A DNA stretch of 12,842 nt from contig JAUWRC010000028.1 in assembly GCA_030610745.1 (NCBI GenBank), forward strand, positions 1 to 12,842, read 5' to 3'. Positions 1 through 6,241 of the stretch are shown here, one piece after another. Below the pieces are notes generated by a model that did no database searches, was not told the DNA's origin, and saw nothing but the letters and a program-made list of their open reading frames with translations. How positions within the stretch are numbered: the stretch's first letter is position 1; each line of letters opens with the position of its first letter. A program made the translations under genes and the position numbers. Source of the stretch: Clostridia bacterium. GTDB taxonomy: Bacteria > Aerophobota > Aerophobia > Aerophobales > AE-B3A.

Positions 1-2409
1 ATTTTATTAGCCAGAGAAGAGGCTAAAAAGTTAGCCCATGATTATTTAGGAACAGAACATATTCTTCTCGGGCTTATTCGGGAAGGTGAAGGAGTAGGAG
101 CTACCGCCCTGCAAAACTTAGGTGTAGATTTGACCCAAGTCCGAGTAGAAGTAGAAAAAGCAGTGGGCAGGGGAGGAGGAACTTTATTTCTTGGTCAGAT
201 TCCTTTTACCCCCAGAGCTAAAAAGGTATTAGAGCTAGCTGTAACAGAAGCAAGAAATTTGGAGTATAACTACATTGGAACCGAACATCTTCTTTTGGGA
301 TTGATCAGGGAAGGAGAGGGAGTGGCTGCTCAAGTTCTTATCAACCTGGGTGTTGATTTAAAAAAGGTAAGGAAGGAGGTTTCCAATCTCCTTGGAACCA
401 AAATTTCTTCTGAGGGGGCAGCTAGACCTAGCCAGACTCCTACTTTGGATAGATTTGGACGCGATCTTACCCAATTAGCCAAAAGTGGAGAGCTTGATCC
501 GGTAATAGGAAGGGAAAAGGAAATTGAGCGGGTAATCCAGATACTTTCGCGCCGAACAAAGAATAATCCTGTCCTTATAGGAGAAGCCGGAGTAGGCAAA
601 ACAGCTATTGCCGAAGGATTAGCCCAAAAGATTGTTTCCGGGTCCCTGCCCGAGACTCTGCTTAATAAAAGATTGGTAACTATTGAACTAGGGGGAATAG
701 TGGCTGGAACTAAATATCGGGGAGAATTTGAAAAAAGAATGGAGAGGATATTAAGTGAAATTAGAAAGTCAAAAAATATCGTCCTCTTCATTGATGAGGT
801 TCATACTATGGTGGGGGCAGGAGCAGCTGAGGGAGCTATAGATGCCTCCAATATCTTAAAACCTGCTCTAGCCAGAGGAGAACTTCAGTGCATAGGAGCG
901 ACTACTCTGAATGAGTATAGAAGATATATCGAAAGAGATGAGGCTTTAGAGAGAAGATTTCAAACAGTAATGGTAAATGAACCTACAGTGAAGGAAACCA
1001 TCGAGATTCTAAAAGGATTGCGGGATAAATACGAGGCCTTCCATCGAGTAAAAATAACAGACGAAGCTTTAATAGCTGCAGCCAGGCTTTCCAATAGATA
1101 TATTCAGGATCGCTACTTACCGGATAAGGCTATTGACGTAATAGATGAAGCTGCAGCTCGCGTGAGACTGCAAACCAGCACCCGTCCTAAAGGACTTAAG
1201 AAAATAGAGCAAGGCCTAGAACAGCTCCGAAAGGAAAAAGAGGAAGCGGTAAAGGCACAGGAATTTGAGAAAGCGGCAAATTTAAGAGATAAAGAGAAAA
1301 CCTTAAAGGAGTCTTTGACTAAAGAGAATACTCAATGGAAGGTGCGAAAAGACAGGAAGGGAAAAAAGGAAGAAGTGACCGAAAAAGATGCAGCTTACAT
1401 TGTCTCTAGCTGGACCAATATTCCTCTGCAGGATTTGACTGAAGCCGAATTAAAAAGACTCCTCCGAATGGAAAAAGTTCTTCACAAGAGGGTAATTGGC
1501 CAAGAAGAGGCTGTAAAGACAATATCTCAGTCTATCCGCCGCGCTCAAGCTGGAGTGAAGAATATCAAACGGCCTATCGGGGTTTTTTTCTTCATTGGTC
1601 CTACCGGGGTAGGCAAAAGTGAACTAGCTCGCAGCTTAGCGGAATTTCTTTTTGGAGATGAGGAGGCTATGGTAACATTGGATATGTCTGAGTATATGGA
1701 AAAATTTACTGTTTCCCGTCTTATTGGTGCTCCTCCTGGGTATGTAGGATATGAGGAAGGAGGAGAATTGACGGAGAAGGTAAGACGACGTCCCTATTCG
1801 GTGATTTGCCTGGATGAGATAGAAAAGGCTCATCCAGATGTCTTCAACATTCTTCTTCAGATTATGGAAGATGGAAGACTTTCTGATAATCTGGGGCATA
1901 CAGTAGATTTTAGAAATACAGTGCTCATTATGACCTCTAACGTAGGAACAGAGCAAATTGCCAGTGGGTCTGATCTAGGATTTCGCACAGATAAAGAAGG
2001 GAGGTTATCTTACAAGGAGATGAAAGATAGAGTTACCTCTGAATTAAAACGCAGCTTCCGCCCCGAGTTTTTAAATAGATTAGACGAGGTAATTGTTTTT
2101 CGTGCTTTAACCCGAGAGGAAATAAAGAAGATTATTGATTTGCTCATAGCCGAGAAAAAAGAGCTTCTAAAAGAAAAAGAAATAACTATAGAAGTTAGCG
2201 AAGAAGCAAAGAACCTGATTGCTCAAGAAGGATATGATCCTGATTTTGGAGCAAGACCCCTGCGTCGAGCTATCCAAAAGTTAATCGAGAATCCTCTTTC
2301 AGAAGAAATCCTTGAGGGTAAGTTCAAGGAAGGGGATAGCATAATGGTAAAGATAAAAGACGGAAATATTGTTTTCCATAAAAAAGGCAAGAATAAAGTT
2401 AAAACTTAG
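1..2409 (+). CDS. clpC: ATP-dependent Clp protease ATP-binding subunit ClpC (5' partial)
   Basis: Hexameric AAA+ unfoldase that feeds substrates to the ClpP peptidase in the cytoplasm. The frame is open from base 1, giving 802 visible residues; compared with typical ClpC only about the first 15 are missing, so a TTG at 130 is not the start. Visible in order: most of a double Clp N-domain (residues 1-130), first AAA+ domain with Walker A GEAGVGKT (194-201) and Walker B FIDE ending at E266, a middle region with a UVR-type coiled segment (about 407-442), second AAA+ domain with Walker A GPTGVGKS (533-540) and Walker B CLDE (603-606), and an LGF tripeptide (659-661) where ClpP-binding loops lie. 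The UVR-like middle region and the LGF loop favour ClpC over ClpB or ClpA. The window edge hides its promoter and upstream partners. No frameshift or lost ATPase residue is seen. Confidence 0.97.
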   Translation: MLLAREEAKKLAHDYLGTEHILLGLIREGEGVGATALQNLGVDLTQVRVEVEKAVGRGGGTLFLGQIPFTPRAKKVLELAVTEARNLEYNYIGTEHLLLGLIREGEGVAAQVLINLGVDLKKVRKEVSNLLGTKISSEGAARPSQTPTLDRFGRDLTQLAKSGELDPVIGREKEIERVIQILSRRTKNNPVLIGEAGVGKTAIAEGLAQKIVSGSLPETLLNKRLVTIELGGIVAGTKYRGEFEKRMERILSEIRKSKNIVLFIDEVHTMVGAGAAEGAIDASNILKPALARGELQCIGATTLNEYRRYIERDEALERRFQTVMVNEPTVKETIEILKGLRDKYEAFHRVKITDEALIAAARLSNRYIQDRYLPDKAIDVIDEAAARVRLQTSTRPKGLKKIEQGLEQLRKEKEEAVKAQEFEKAANLRDKEKTLKESLTKENTQWKVRKDRKGKKEEVTEKDAAYIVSSWTNIPLQDLTEAELKRLLRMEKVLHKRVIGQEEAVKTISQSIRRAQAGVKNIKRPIGVFFFIGPTGVGKSELARSLAEFLFGDEEAMVTLDMSEYMEKFTVSRLIGAPPGYVGYEEGGELTEKVRRRPYSVICLDEIEKAHPDVFNILLQIMEDGRLSDNLGHTVDFRNTVLIMTSNVGTEQIASGSDLGFRTDKEGRLSYKEMKDRVTSELKRSFRPEFLNRLDEVIVFRALTREEIKKIIDLLIAEKKELLKEKEITIEVSEEAKNLIAQEGYDPDFGARPLRRAIQKLIENPLSEEILEGKFKEGDSIMVKIKDGNIVFHKKGKNKVKT

Positions 2410-2410
2410 T

Positions 2411-2548
2411 TTAGTAATTAGTGGATTAGTTAATTGAGCTAGAAAGAAGTTAATTGAGTTGATTAGTGAATTGAGAGATTAGGAAAGAAGAAACTAATTA
2501 ACTGAATTAACTAATCTCTAATTAACTGAATTAACTAATTTACTAGAT
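2411..2548. repeat. AT-rich spacer with direct and inverted repeats
   Basis: This clpC-bamA spacer is almost entirely repeats of a TTAATTGAG / CTAATTAAC type. A perfect 22-bp direct repeat lies at 2494-2515 and 2518-2539 (period 24). Its reverse complement matches 2449-2466 at 16 of 18 positions and 2425-2438 at 13 of 14, so the spacer can fold into a long imperfect hairpin. The block AAGTTAATTGAG (2447-2458) is 10 of 12 identical to the AACTTAATTGAC block that starts lipB and ogt. I see no convincing promoter or GC-rich terminator in it. Confidence 0.75.
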
Positions 2549-2560
2549 ATGAGACGCTGC

Positions 2561-2566
2561 AGAGGA
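2561..2566 (+). promoter_or_regulatory. Shine-Dalgarno site of bamA
   Basis: AGAGGA stands 5 nt before a TTG codon at 2572. This decides the start: the alternative in-frame GTG at 2590 has no such site. A later TTG at 2653 does have AGGA in front, but starting there would remove the charged part of the signal peptide. Confidence 0.6.
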
Positions 2567-2571
2567 ATTTA

Positions 2572-4821
2572 TTGAATTGGAGTTTAACTGTGAATAAACA
2601 ATGTCGTCCCCTCAAAGAGGGGGTTTTCCTTAGGCTGGCCTTTAGGATAAGTTTGCTTGTTCTATTTGCTTTTGTATGCTTGCCAAGATTGGAGGCTCAA
2701 ATTTTCCCTATTATTAGAGAGATTCGGATTCAGGGAAACCAGTATAGTGAAGAAGATGAGATCAGGAAGGTAATCAAAAGCAAGCTCGGCGAGCCTCCCT
2801 CAGAAGAAAAAATAAGGGAGGACATGCAGGCTGTGTATGAGATAGGAGTTTTTTCTTGTATTTCAGTTTTGAAAGAGGAGACAGAGGATGGAGTAATACT
2901 TATTTTTCAGGTTATAGAAATTGGCCAAATTACCGAAATTGAATTTGAAGGGATAGAGAGCAAAGAAATATCTAAGGCAAAGAAGCTCCTTACTTTTAAA
3001 GAAGGAGAATTGTGGGATTTCAACAAAGTAAAGGAGAGCCGAGAGGAAATTCTTCAGTTTTATCACAAAAAGGGATTTTTTTCTGCTTCTGTAGAGATAT
3101 TTTATGTTAGCATGGAAGAAGATGGTTGTAAGGTTGTAATTAAAATCCTAAAAGGGGAAAGCATCAAAGTAAAGGAGATAGAAATCGAGGGAAATTCTCT
3201 TTTTTCTGGCTCTAAGATTAATTCCCTTATCCTTATGGAACCAAAGTGGAGGACATTTCTTTTTGGACGTTTCTTTAATGAAAAAACCCTGGGGGATGAC
3301 CTGGAAAAAATCAAGAGTCTCTATCAAAAACAAGGCTATTACGAGGCTTACTTTAAGAAGCCGCGCTTTGAGTTCTTTACAGAAGAGGGGACAAAATGGG
3401 TGAGAGTCTTTCTTGAAATAATAGAAGGGAAAAAGTTTTTTGTCTCGGAGCTTGAAGTAAGAGGGAATGAAGTTTTTTCTACTCCCCAGATTTTATCTCA
3501 ATTTAGACCCGGAGAGGGGGAAGTTTTTAGGCCGAATTATCTTGAGAATAGCATAAGTTCCCTCCAGAGTAAATATAAAGAGAGGGGTTATCTTTATCAA
3601 AGAATCGAACCAAATTTAGAATTTGACAAAGAAAAAGGCAGAGTAAGTATTATACTCCGGGTGAATGAAGGACCACAGGTAAAAATAGGAAAGATTATAA
3701 TAGAAGGAAACAGACTTACCGGGCCGAGAGTATTTAGACATACTTTGCTCATTAAAGAGGGGGATATTTTTAATATAAACAAACTCAGGGAAGGGATGCG
3801 CAAGCTTTATAATCTGGGTTTTTTTGAAAATGTAGAAGTGGAGCTCCTACCTACCCCTTCTTCCTCTCTCGTGGATTTGTTAATCAAAGTAGAAGAGGCT
3901 GAGCGAAGAGGACAATTTTATATAGGAGTAGGCTATGGAGGCGATGTTGGATGGCAAGGGAGGTTTCAACTTCTTAAGGATAATTTATGGGGACAAGGAA
4001 AAAGAATAGGAATAGAGGGAGAAATTGGCCAAATAAAAAGCCAATATAATATAACTTATCTGGATAGATGGTGTAGAGATACCTCTATTCATCTGGAAGC
4101 TTCTCTTTATAAGAAAGAAGATAAGTATGAAGATTACGAGAAAGAGACCTTAATAGGAGGAGGGCTAAAGCTGGGAAGACCCTTGGGTAAGTTTAGCCAG
4201 ATATACATTAGTTTAAAGAGGGAAGAGGGGAAGATTACGATTACGGGTGGAACGCCACCAGATGTTGTGCAAGGACCTTTTACTTCTTACAGTTTAGAAT
4301 CTTCTTTAAATAGAGATACCACAGTCAGAGATGAGGCTTTCAATCCTTACAGAGGCTCCTATGGTTTTGTTTCTGCAGAAATAACAAAAGAAGAAAACGG
4401 GTCTACCTTCACCAAGTACAGAGGGGAATGGCGAGGATATCTGCGAAAAGGCGAATTCTGGAAATCACCCATTGCTGCCTATCGTCTGCGGGCAAACTGG
4501 GGAGAAGAACTACCTGATTATGAGGAATTCCGTGTAGGAGGCATAGAGACGCTGCGAGGTTATAAAAGGAATGAATTTAATGGAGATAAGGCGCTTCTGG
4601 GAAGTTTAGAATTAAGACTCCCCCTGGATAAGAATATTTTAGGATTTTTGTTTGTTGATGTGGGAAAAGCATGGGGTGGAGATCCTCCAATGGAAGATTT
4701 TAAGCTGGGTTGGGGATTTGGAGTGAGAGTTAGCACTGCCATAGCACCTCTTAGATTAGAGTATGGGATAGGGGAAGATGGGGAGGGAAGATTTTACTTT
4801 GGCATGGGAGAAGGCTTCTGA
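2572..4821 (+). CDS. bamA: Outer membrane protein assembly factor BamA
   Basis: Central Omp85-family subunit of the machinery that folds beta-barrel proteins into the outer membrane. The 749 residues read as a signal peptide (hydrophobic core about 27-36, likely cleavage after A42 in LEA-Q), five POTRA domains (about 46-115, 116-196, 197-287, 288-368, 369-443), each with the usual strand-turn pattern ending in xEGN or RGN, then a 16-strand-type barrel (about 445-749). The barrel has LRGY at 661-664, the family's [VL]RG[FY] loop motif, and a terminal Phe as in outer-membrane beta-signals. The length is normal for BamA. I chose the TTG start for its Shine-Dalgarno site; the first 25 residues are poorly constrained and contain a small hairpin in the DNA (2608-2622). 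TamA is less likely because TamA has three POTRAs. No OmpH/Skp or lpx gene follows, unlike many bamA loci. Confidence 0.95.
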   Translation: MNWSLTVNKQCRPLKEGVFLRLAFRISLLVLFAFVCLPRLEAQIFPIIREIRIQGNQYSEEDEIRKVIKSKLGEPPSEEKIREDMQAVYEIGVFSCISVLKEETEDGVILIFQVIEIGQITEIEFEGIESKEISKAKKLLTFKEGELWDFNKVKESREEILQFYHKKGFFSASVEIFYVSMEEDGCKVVIKILKGESIKVKEIEIEGNSLFSGSKINSLILMEPKWRTFLFGRFFNEKTLGDDLEKIKSLYQKQGYYEAYFKKPRFEFFTEEGTKWVRVFLEIIEGKKFFVSELEVRGNEVFSTPQILSQFRPGEGEVFRPNYLENSISSLQSKYKERGYLYQRIEPNLEFDKEKGRVSIILRVNEGPQVKIGKIIIEGNRLTGPRVFRHTLLIKEGDIFNINKLREGMRKLYNLGFFENVEVELLPTPSSSLVDLLIKVEEAERRGQFYIGVGYGGDVGWQGRFQLLKDNLWGQGKRIGIEGEIGQIKSQYNITYLDRWCRDTSIHLEASLYKKEDKYEDYEKETLIGGGLKLGRPLGKFSQIYISLKREEGKITITGGTPPDVVQGPFTSYSLESSLNRDTTVRDEAFNPYRGSYGFVSAEITKEENGSTFTKYRGEWRGYLRKGEFWKSPIAAYRLRANWGEELPDYEEFRVGGIETLRGYKRNEFNGDKALLGSLELRLPLDKNILGFLFVDVGKAWGGDPPMEDFKLGWGFGVRVSTAIAPLRLEYGIGEDGEGRFYFGMGEGF
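2608..2622 (+). repeat. Small perfect hairpin inside the bamA leader
   Basis: CCCCTC-AAA-GAGGGG is a 6-bp GC-rich stem with a 3-nt loop, followed by GTTTTCCTT. It lies in the codons just before the signal peptide and resembles a core of the CCCCTC/GAGGGG palindrome at 6176-6202. It could reduce early translation or mark a short repeat insertion; neither is shown by the sequence. Confidence 0.45.
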
Positions 4822-4822
4822 A

Positions 4823-4850
4823 ATCGTATATCGTACATAGTATATCGTGA
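4823..4850. repeat. Heptad tandem repeat, four ATCGTAT-like units
   Basis: Directly after the bamA stop come ATCGTAT, ATCGTAC, ATAGTAT and ATCGTGA with a strict 7-bp period. Read on the minus strand the first unit is GATATAC, one substitution from the GAAATAC and GAGATAC units found at the lipB and ogt starts. Confidence 0.7.
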
Positions 4851-4852
4851 AG

Positions 4853-4882
4853 AAAAGAGAGTGTGGCGCCTTGTCTCTTTTT
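4853..4882 (+). terminator. Possible terminator hairpin after bamA
   Basis: AAAAGAGA (4853-4860) pairs perfectly with TCTCTTTT (4874-4881) around a 13-nt loop containing GGCGCC, and the right arm ends in a run of five T. The stem is A/T-rich and the T-run is part of it, so termination strength is doubtful. It sits 31 nt after the bamA stop, the expected place. Confidence 0.3.
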
Positions 4883-4891
4883 GCAATGACA
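4881..4891 (-). repeat. Degenerate end of a TCATTGC-type dispersed repeat
   Basis: TTGCAATGACA matches, in 10 of 11 bases and in reverse orientation, the left end of the repeat at 8139-8178 (TGTCATTGCGA). The rest of this copy (about 4859-4880) is too diverged to align confidently. Confidence 0.4.
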
Positions 4892-4934
4892 ACGAGAGAT
4901 AAGAATAGTATCTCATGAAGAAAGAAGCAGACAG

Positions 4935-5612
4935 TTGAAAAACTTAATTGACGAAGTACGAAGTACGAAATACGAAGTACGAGTACTAGATCTGGGACTA
5001 AGAGATTACCAGGAAGTTTGGGCCCTGCAAAATAGATTGGTTAAAAAGAGAATATCTGGCCAGATAGAAGATACCTTAATTCTTGTAGAACATTTTCCTG
5101 TGATTACTCTGGGAAGACGAGGGAAAGAAGAAGAAGTGCTAGCCTCACCTGAATACCTTTCTCAAAAGGGAGTTACTCTTTTCCATGTAGATAGAGGAGG
5201 GAAAGTCACTTTCCACGGACCGGGACAACTGGTTGTTTACCCCATATTGAACCTCACCCTTGATAAAAGAGATATTCACCAGTATATAAGGAACTTAGAA
5301 GAAGCGATAATAAAGTCTTTGGCCAGGCTGGGAGTGAGAGGAGAACGTAAAAAAGGATATACTGGAGTATGGATAGGGGAGGAGAAGCTCGCCAGTATTG
5401 GAATAGGAGTAAAAAGGTGGGTAACCTATCACGGATTAGCCTTAAATGTTACCACGGATCTTTCTTATTTTTCTTTGATTAACCCTTGCGGTCTAGAGGA
5501 GAAAAAAATCACTTCTCTAGCCAGAGTTCTTTCTTCAAAGATAAAAATGGAGAGAGTAAAAACTCTTTTTGTGAATTCCTTTTGTGAGGTATTTAAAAGA
5601 AAAAAACAATGA
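4935..5612 (+). CDS. lipB: Octanoyltransferase LipB (lipoyl-[ACP]:protein transferase)
   Basis: Moves the octanoyl group from octanoyl-ACP to lipoyl domains of 2-oxoacid dehydrogenases and the glycine cleavage H protein, the first step of lipoate synthesis in the cytoplasm. The 225 residues carry the family blocks LVEHFPVITLGRRG (50-63), DRGGKVTFHGPGQL (86-99), GYTGVWIGEEKLASIG (141-156) with catalytic K151, and SYFSLINPCG (177-186) with catalytic C185. The only usual start codon between the upstream in-frame stop (TGA at 4887) and the conserved core is TTG at 4935; no strong Shine-Dalgarno is present. Residues 3-17 come from the repeat at 4941-4990 and are probably not part of the fold, which begins near VLDLG. 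The gene overlaps rsmD by ATGA. No lipA is nearby. Confidence 0.95.
   Translation: MKNLIDEVRSTKYEVRVLDLGLRDYQEVWALQNRLVKKRISGQIEDTLILVEHFPVITLGRRGKEEEVLASPEYLSQKGVTLFHVDRGGKVTFHGPGQLVVYPILNLTLDKRDIHQYIRNLEEAIIKSLARLGVRGERKKGYTGVWIGEEKLASIGIGVKRWVTYHGLALNVTTDLSYFSLINPCGLEEKKITSLARVLSSKIKMERVKTLFVNSFCEVFKRKKQ
4941..4990 (+). repeat. AACTTAATTGAC block plus GAAGTAC heptads
   Basis: AACTTAATTGAC (4941-4952) is followed by GAAGTAC, GAAGTAC, GAAATAC, GAAGTAC (4953-4980) and a shortened unit GAGTAC with TAGA. The whole block is inside the lipB reading frame. Because 7 and 3 share no factor, the perfect unit reads without stops in all forward frames as a 7-codon cycle (E-V-R-S-T-K-Y). The same 12-bp block and related heptads open ogt at 8251-8294. 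Confidence 0.8.
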
Positions 5613-6154
5613 GAATTACAGGAGGACTGCTTAGAGGAAGGAAAATAAAGACTCGAAGAAGTAACTCTACTCGCCCTCTTCTTTCTCGTCTGAGAAAATC
5701 TCTTTTTGACATCATAGGCGATGAAATTAGAGGAGCTAGCTTTCTGGATCTTTATGCAGGCTCGGGAGCAGTAGGAATTGAGGCTTTGAGTAGAGGAGCA
5801 AAAAGAGCAGTTTTTATAGAGAAAAATGTTCCTTCAGTAAAAATAATAAAAGAAAACCTTACTTCCTCGGGGCTTCTTTCTCAATCGAGGATTTGGTGCA
5901 AAGATGTCCTTACTTTTCTTTCTTTTCTGTTAAAGAAAGAAAAATTTGATTTTATCTTTATTGCTCCTCCCTATTACAAAGGAATGCAGGATAAAACATT
6001 GGATATAGTTGAAGCGACAAACATAGAAAAAACGGAGTTCATAGTTCAGCACTCACCCAATGAGAATGTCAACTTTACTCGAAAAAATATGAAAATAATC
6101 AAACAGAGAAAGTACGGAGACACAATCCTCACCTTTCTTATAAAGAGCATATAG
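5609..6154 (+). CDS. rsmD: 16S rRNA (guanine-N2)-methyltransferase RsmD
   Basis: SAM-dependent enzyme of the family that methylates G966 (E. coli numbering) of 16S rRNA during small-subunit assembly. The 181 residues match the family from start to end: MRITGGLLRGRKIK, TRP at 21-23, the SAM-binding motif FLDLYAGSGAVGIEALSRGA (45-64), and the closing RKYGDTILTF (167-176). The catalytic motif, normally [DN]PP[FY], reads APPY at 119-122, so its first acidic or amide residue is replaced by alanine (codon GCT). A similar change is known to me from some cyanobacterial relatives, so it need not mean loss of activity, but the target base is less certain. The ATG overlaps the lipB stop (ATGA) with no clear Shine-Dalgarno, suggesting translational coupling. 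The last codons and stop lie in a heptad-like repeat. Confidence 0.9.
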   Translation: MRITGGLLRGRKIKTRRSNSTRPLLSRLRKSLFDIIGDEIRGASFLDLYAGSGAVGIEALSRGAKRAVFIEKNVPSVKIIKENLTSSGLLSQSRIWCKDVLTFLSFLLKKEKFDFIFIAPPYYKGMQDKTLDIVEATNIEKTEFIVQHSPNENVNFTRKNMKIIKQRKYGDTILTFLIKSI

Positions 6155-6173
6155 CGTTTAGCGGATAACAAAT
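6146..6173. repeat. Degenerate heptads across the rsmD stop codon
   Basis: AGCATAT, AGCGTTT, AGCGGAT and AACAAAT follow with a 7-bp step, starting inside the last codons of rsmD and including its TAG stop (6152-6154). The units are diverged, so the assignment is tentative, but the end of uvrC shows the related string GTATAGC-TAGTAGC at 8014-8027. Confidence 0.4.
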
Positions 6174-6175
6174 AG

Positions 6176-6202
6176 TCCCCTCTCCCCTGAGGGGAGAGGG
6201 GA
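6176..6202. repeat. Perfect 27-bp palindrome of the CCCCTCTCCCC type
   Basis: TCCCCTCTCCCC (6176-6187) pairs exactly with 6191-6202 around TGA. With the tail GGGTGAGGGGGG at 6223-6234 it resembles the dispersed element with CCCTCACCC and CCCTCTCCC blocks seen in spacers of many bacterial genomes (recalled knowledge, not searched here). A second hairpin (6202-6220) sits between the two parts. Confidence 0.7.
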
Positions 6203-6221
6203 AAAGCACATCGTGCTTTTT
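6202..6221 (+). terminator. Terminator-like hairpin between rsmD and uvrC
   Basis: AAAAGCAC (6202-6209) pairs perfectly with GTGCTTTT (6213-6220) around ATC and ends in five T. The stem has only four G/C-containing pairs, but A-tract, stem and T-tract have the layout of a short intrinsic terminator that could act in either direction. It lies about 50 nt after the rsmD stop. It may instead be just the variable middle of the dispersed repeat. Confidence 0.4.
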
Positions 6222-6226
6222 CGGGT

Positions 6227-6234
6227 GAGGGGGG
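6227..6234 (+). promoter_or_regulatory. Shine-Dalgarno site of uvrC within a repeat
   Basis: GAGGGGGG ends 7 nt before the TTG at 6242 and fixes that start. It belongs to the GGGTGAGGGG tail of the dispersed repeat, so the ribosome-binding site appears to have been supplied by the repeat. Confidence 0.6.
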
Positions 6235-6241
6235 AAACGCT

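Noticed and set aside
130..132. TTG at 130 as the start of clpC
   Set aside because: The frame is open to base 1 and the upstream residues (GTEHILLGLIREGEG type) are a conserved Clp N-domain repeat, so the gene begins before the window.
330..791. Minus-strand open frame of 153 codons inside clpC
   Set aside because: It lies fully opposite conserved ClpC coding sequence, has no recognisable domain, and is a codon-bias shadow.
4881..4911. Promoter for lipB (TTGCAA and TAGTAT)
   Set aside because: Both boxes match only 4 of 6, spacing is 19 bp, and the first box lies in a degenerate repeat; too weak to call.
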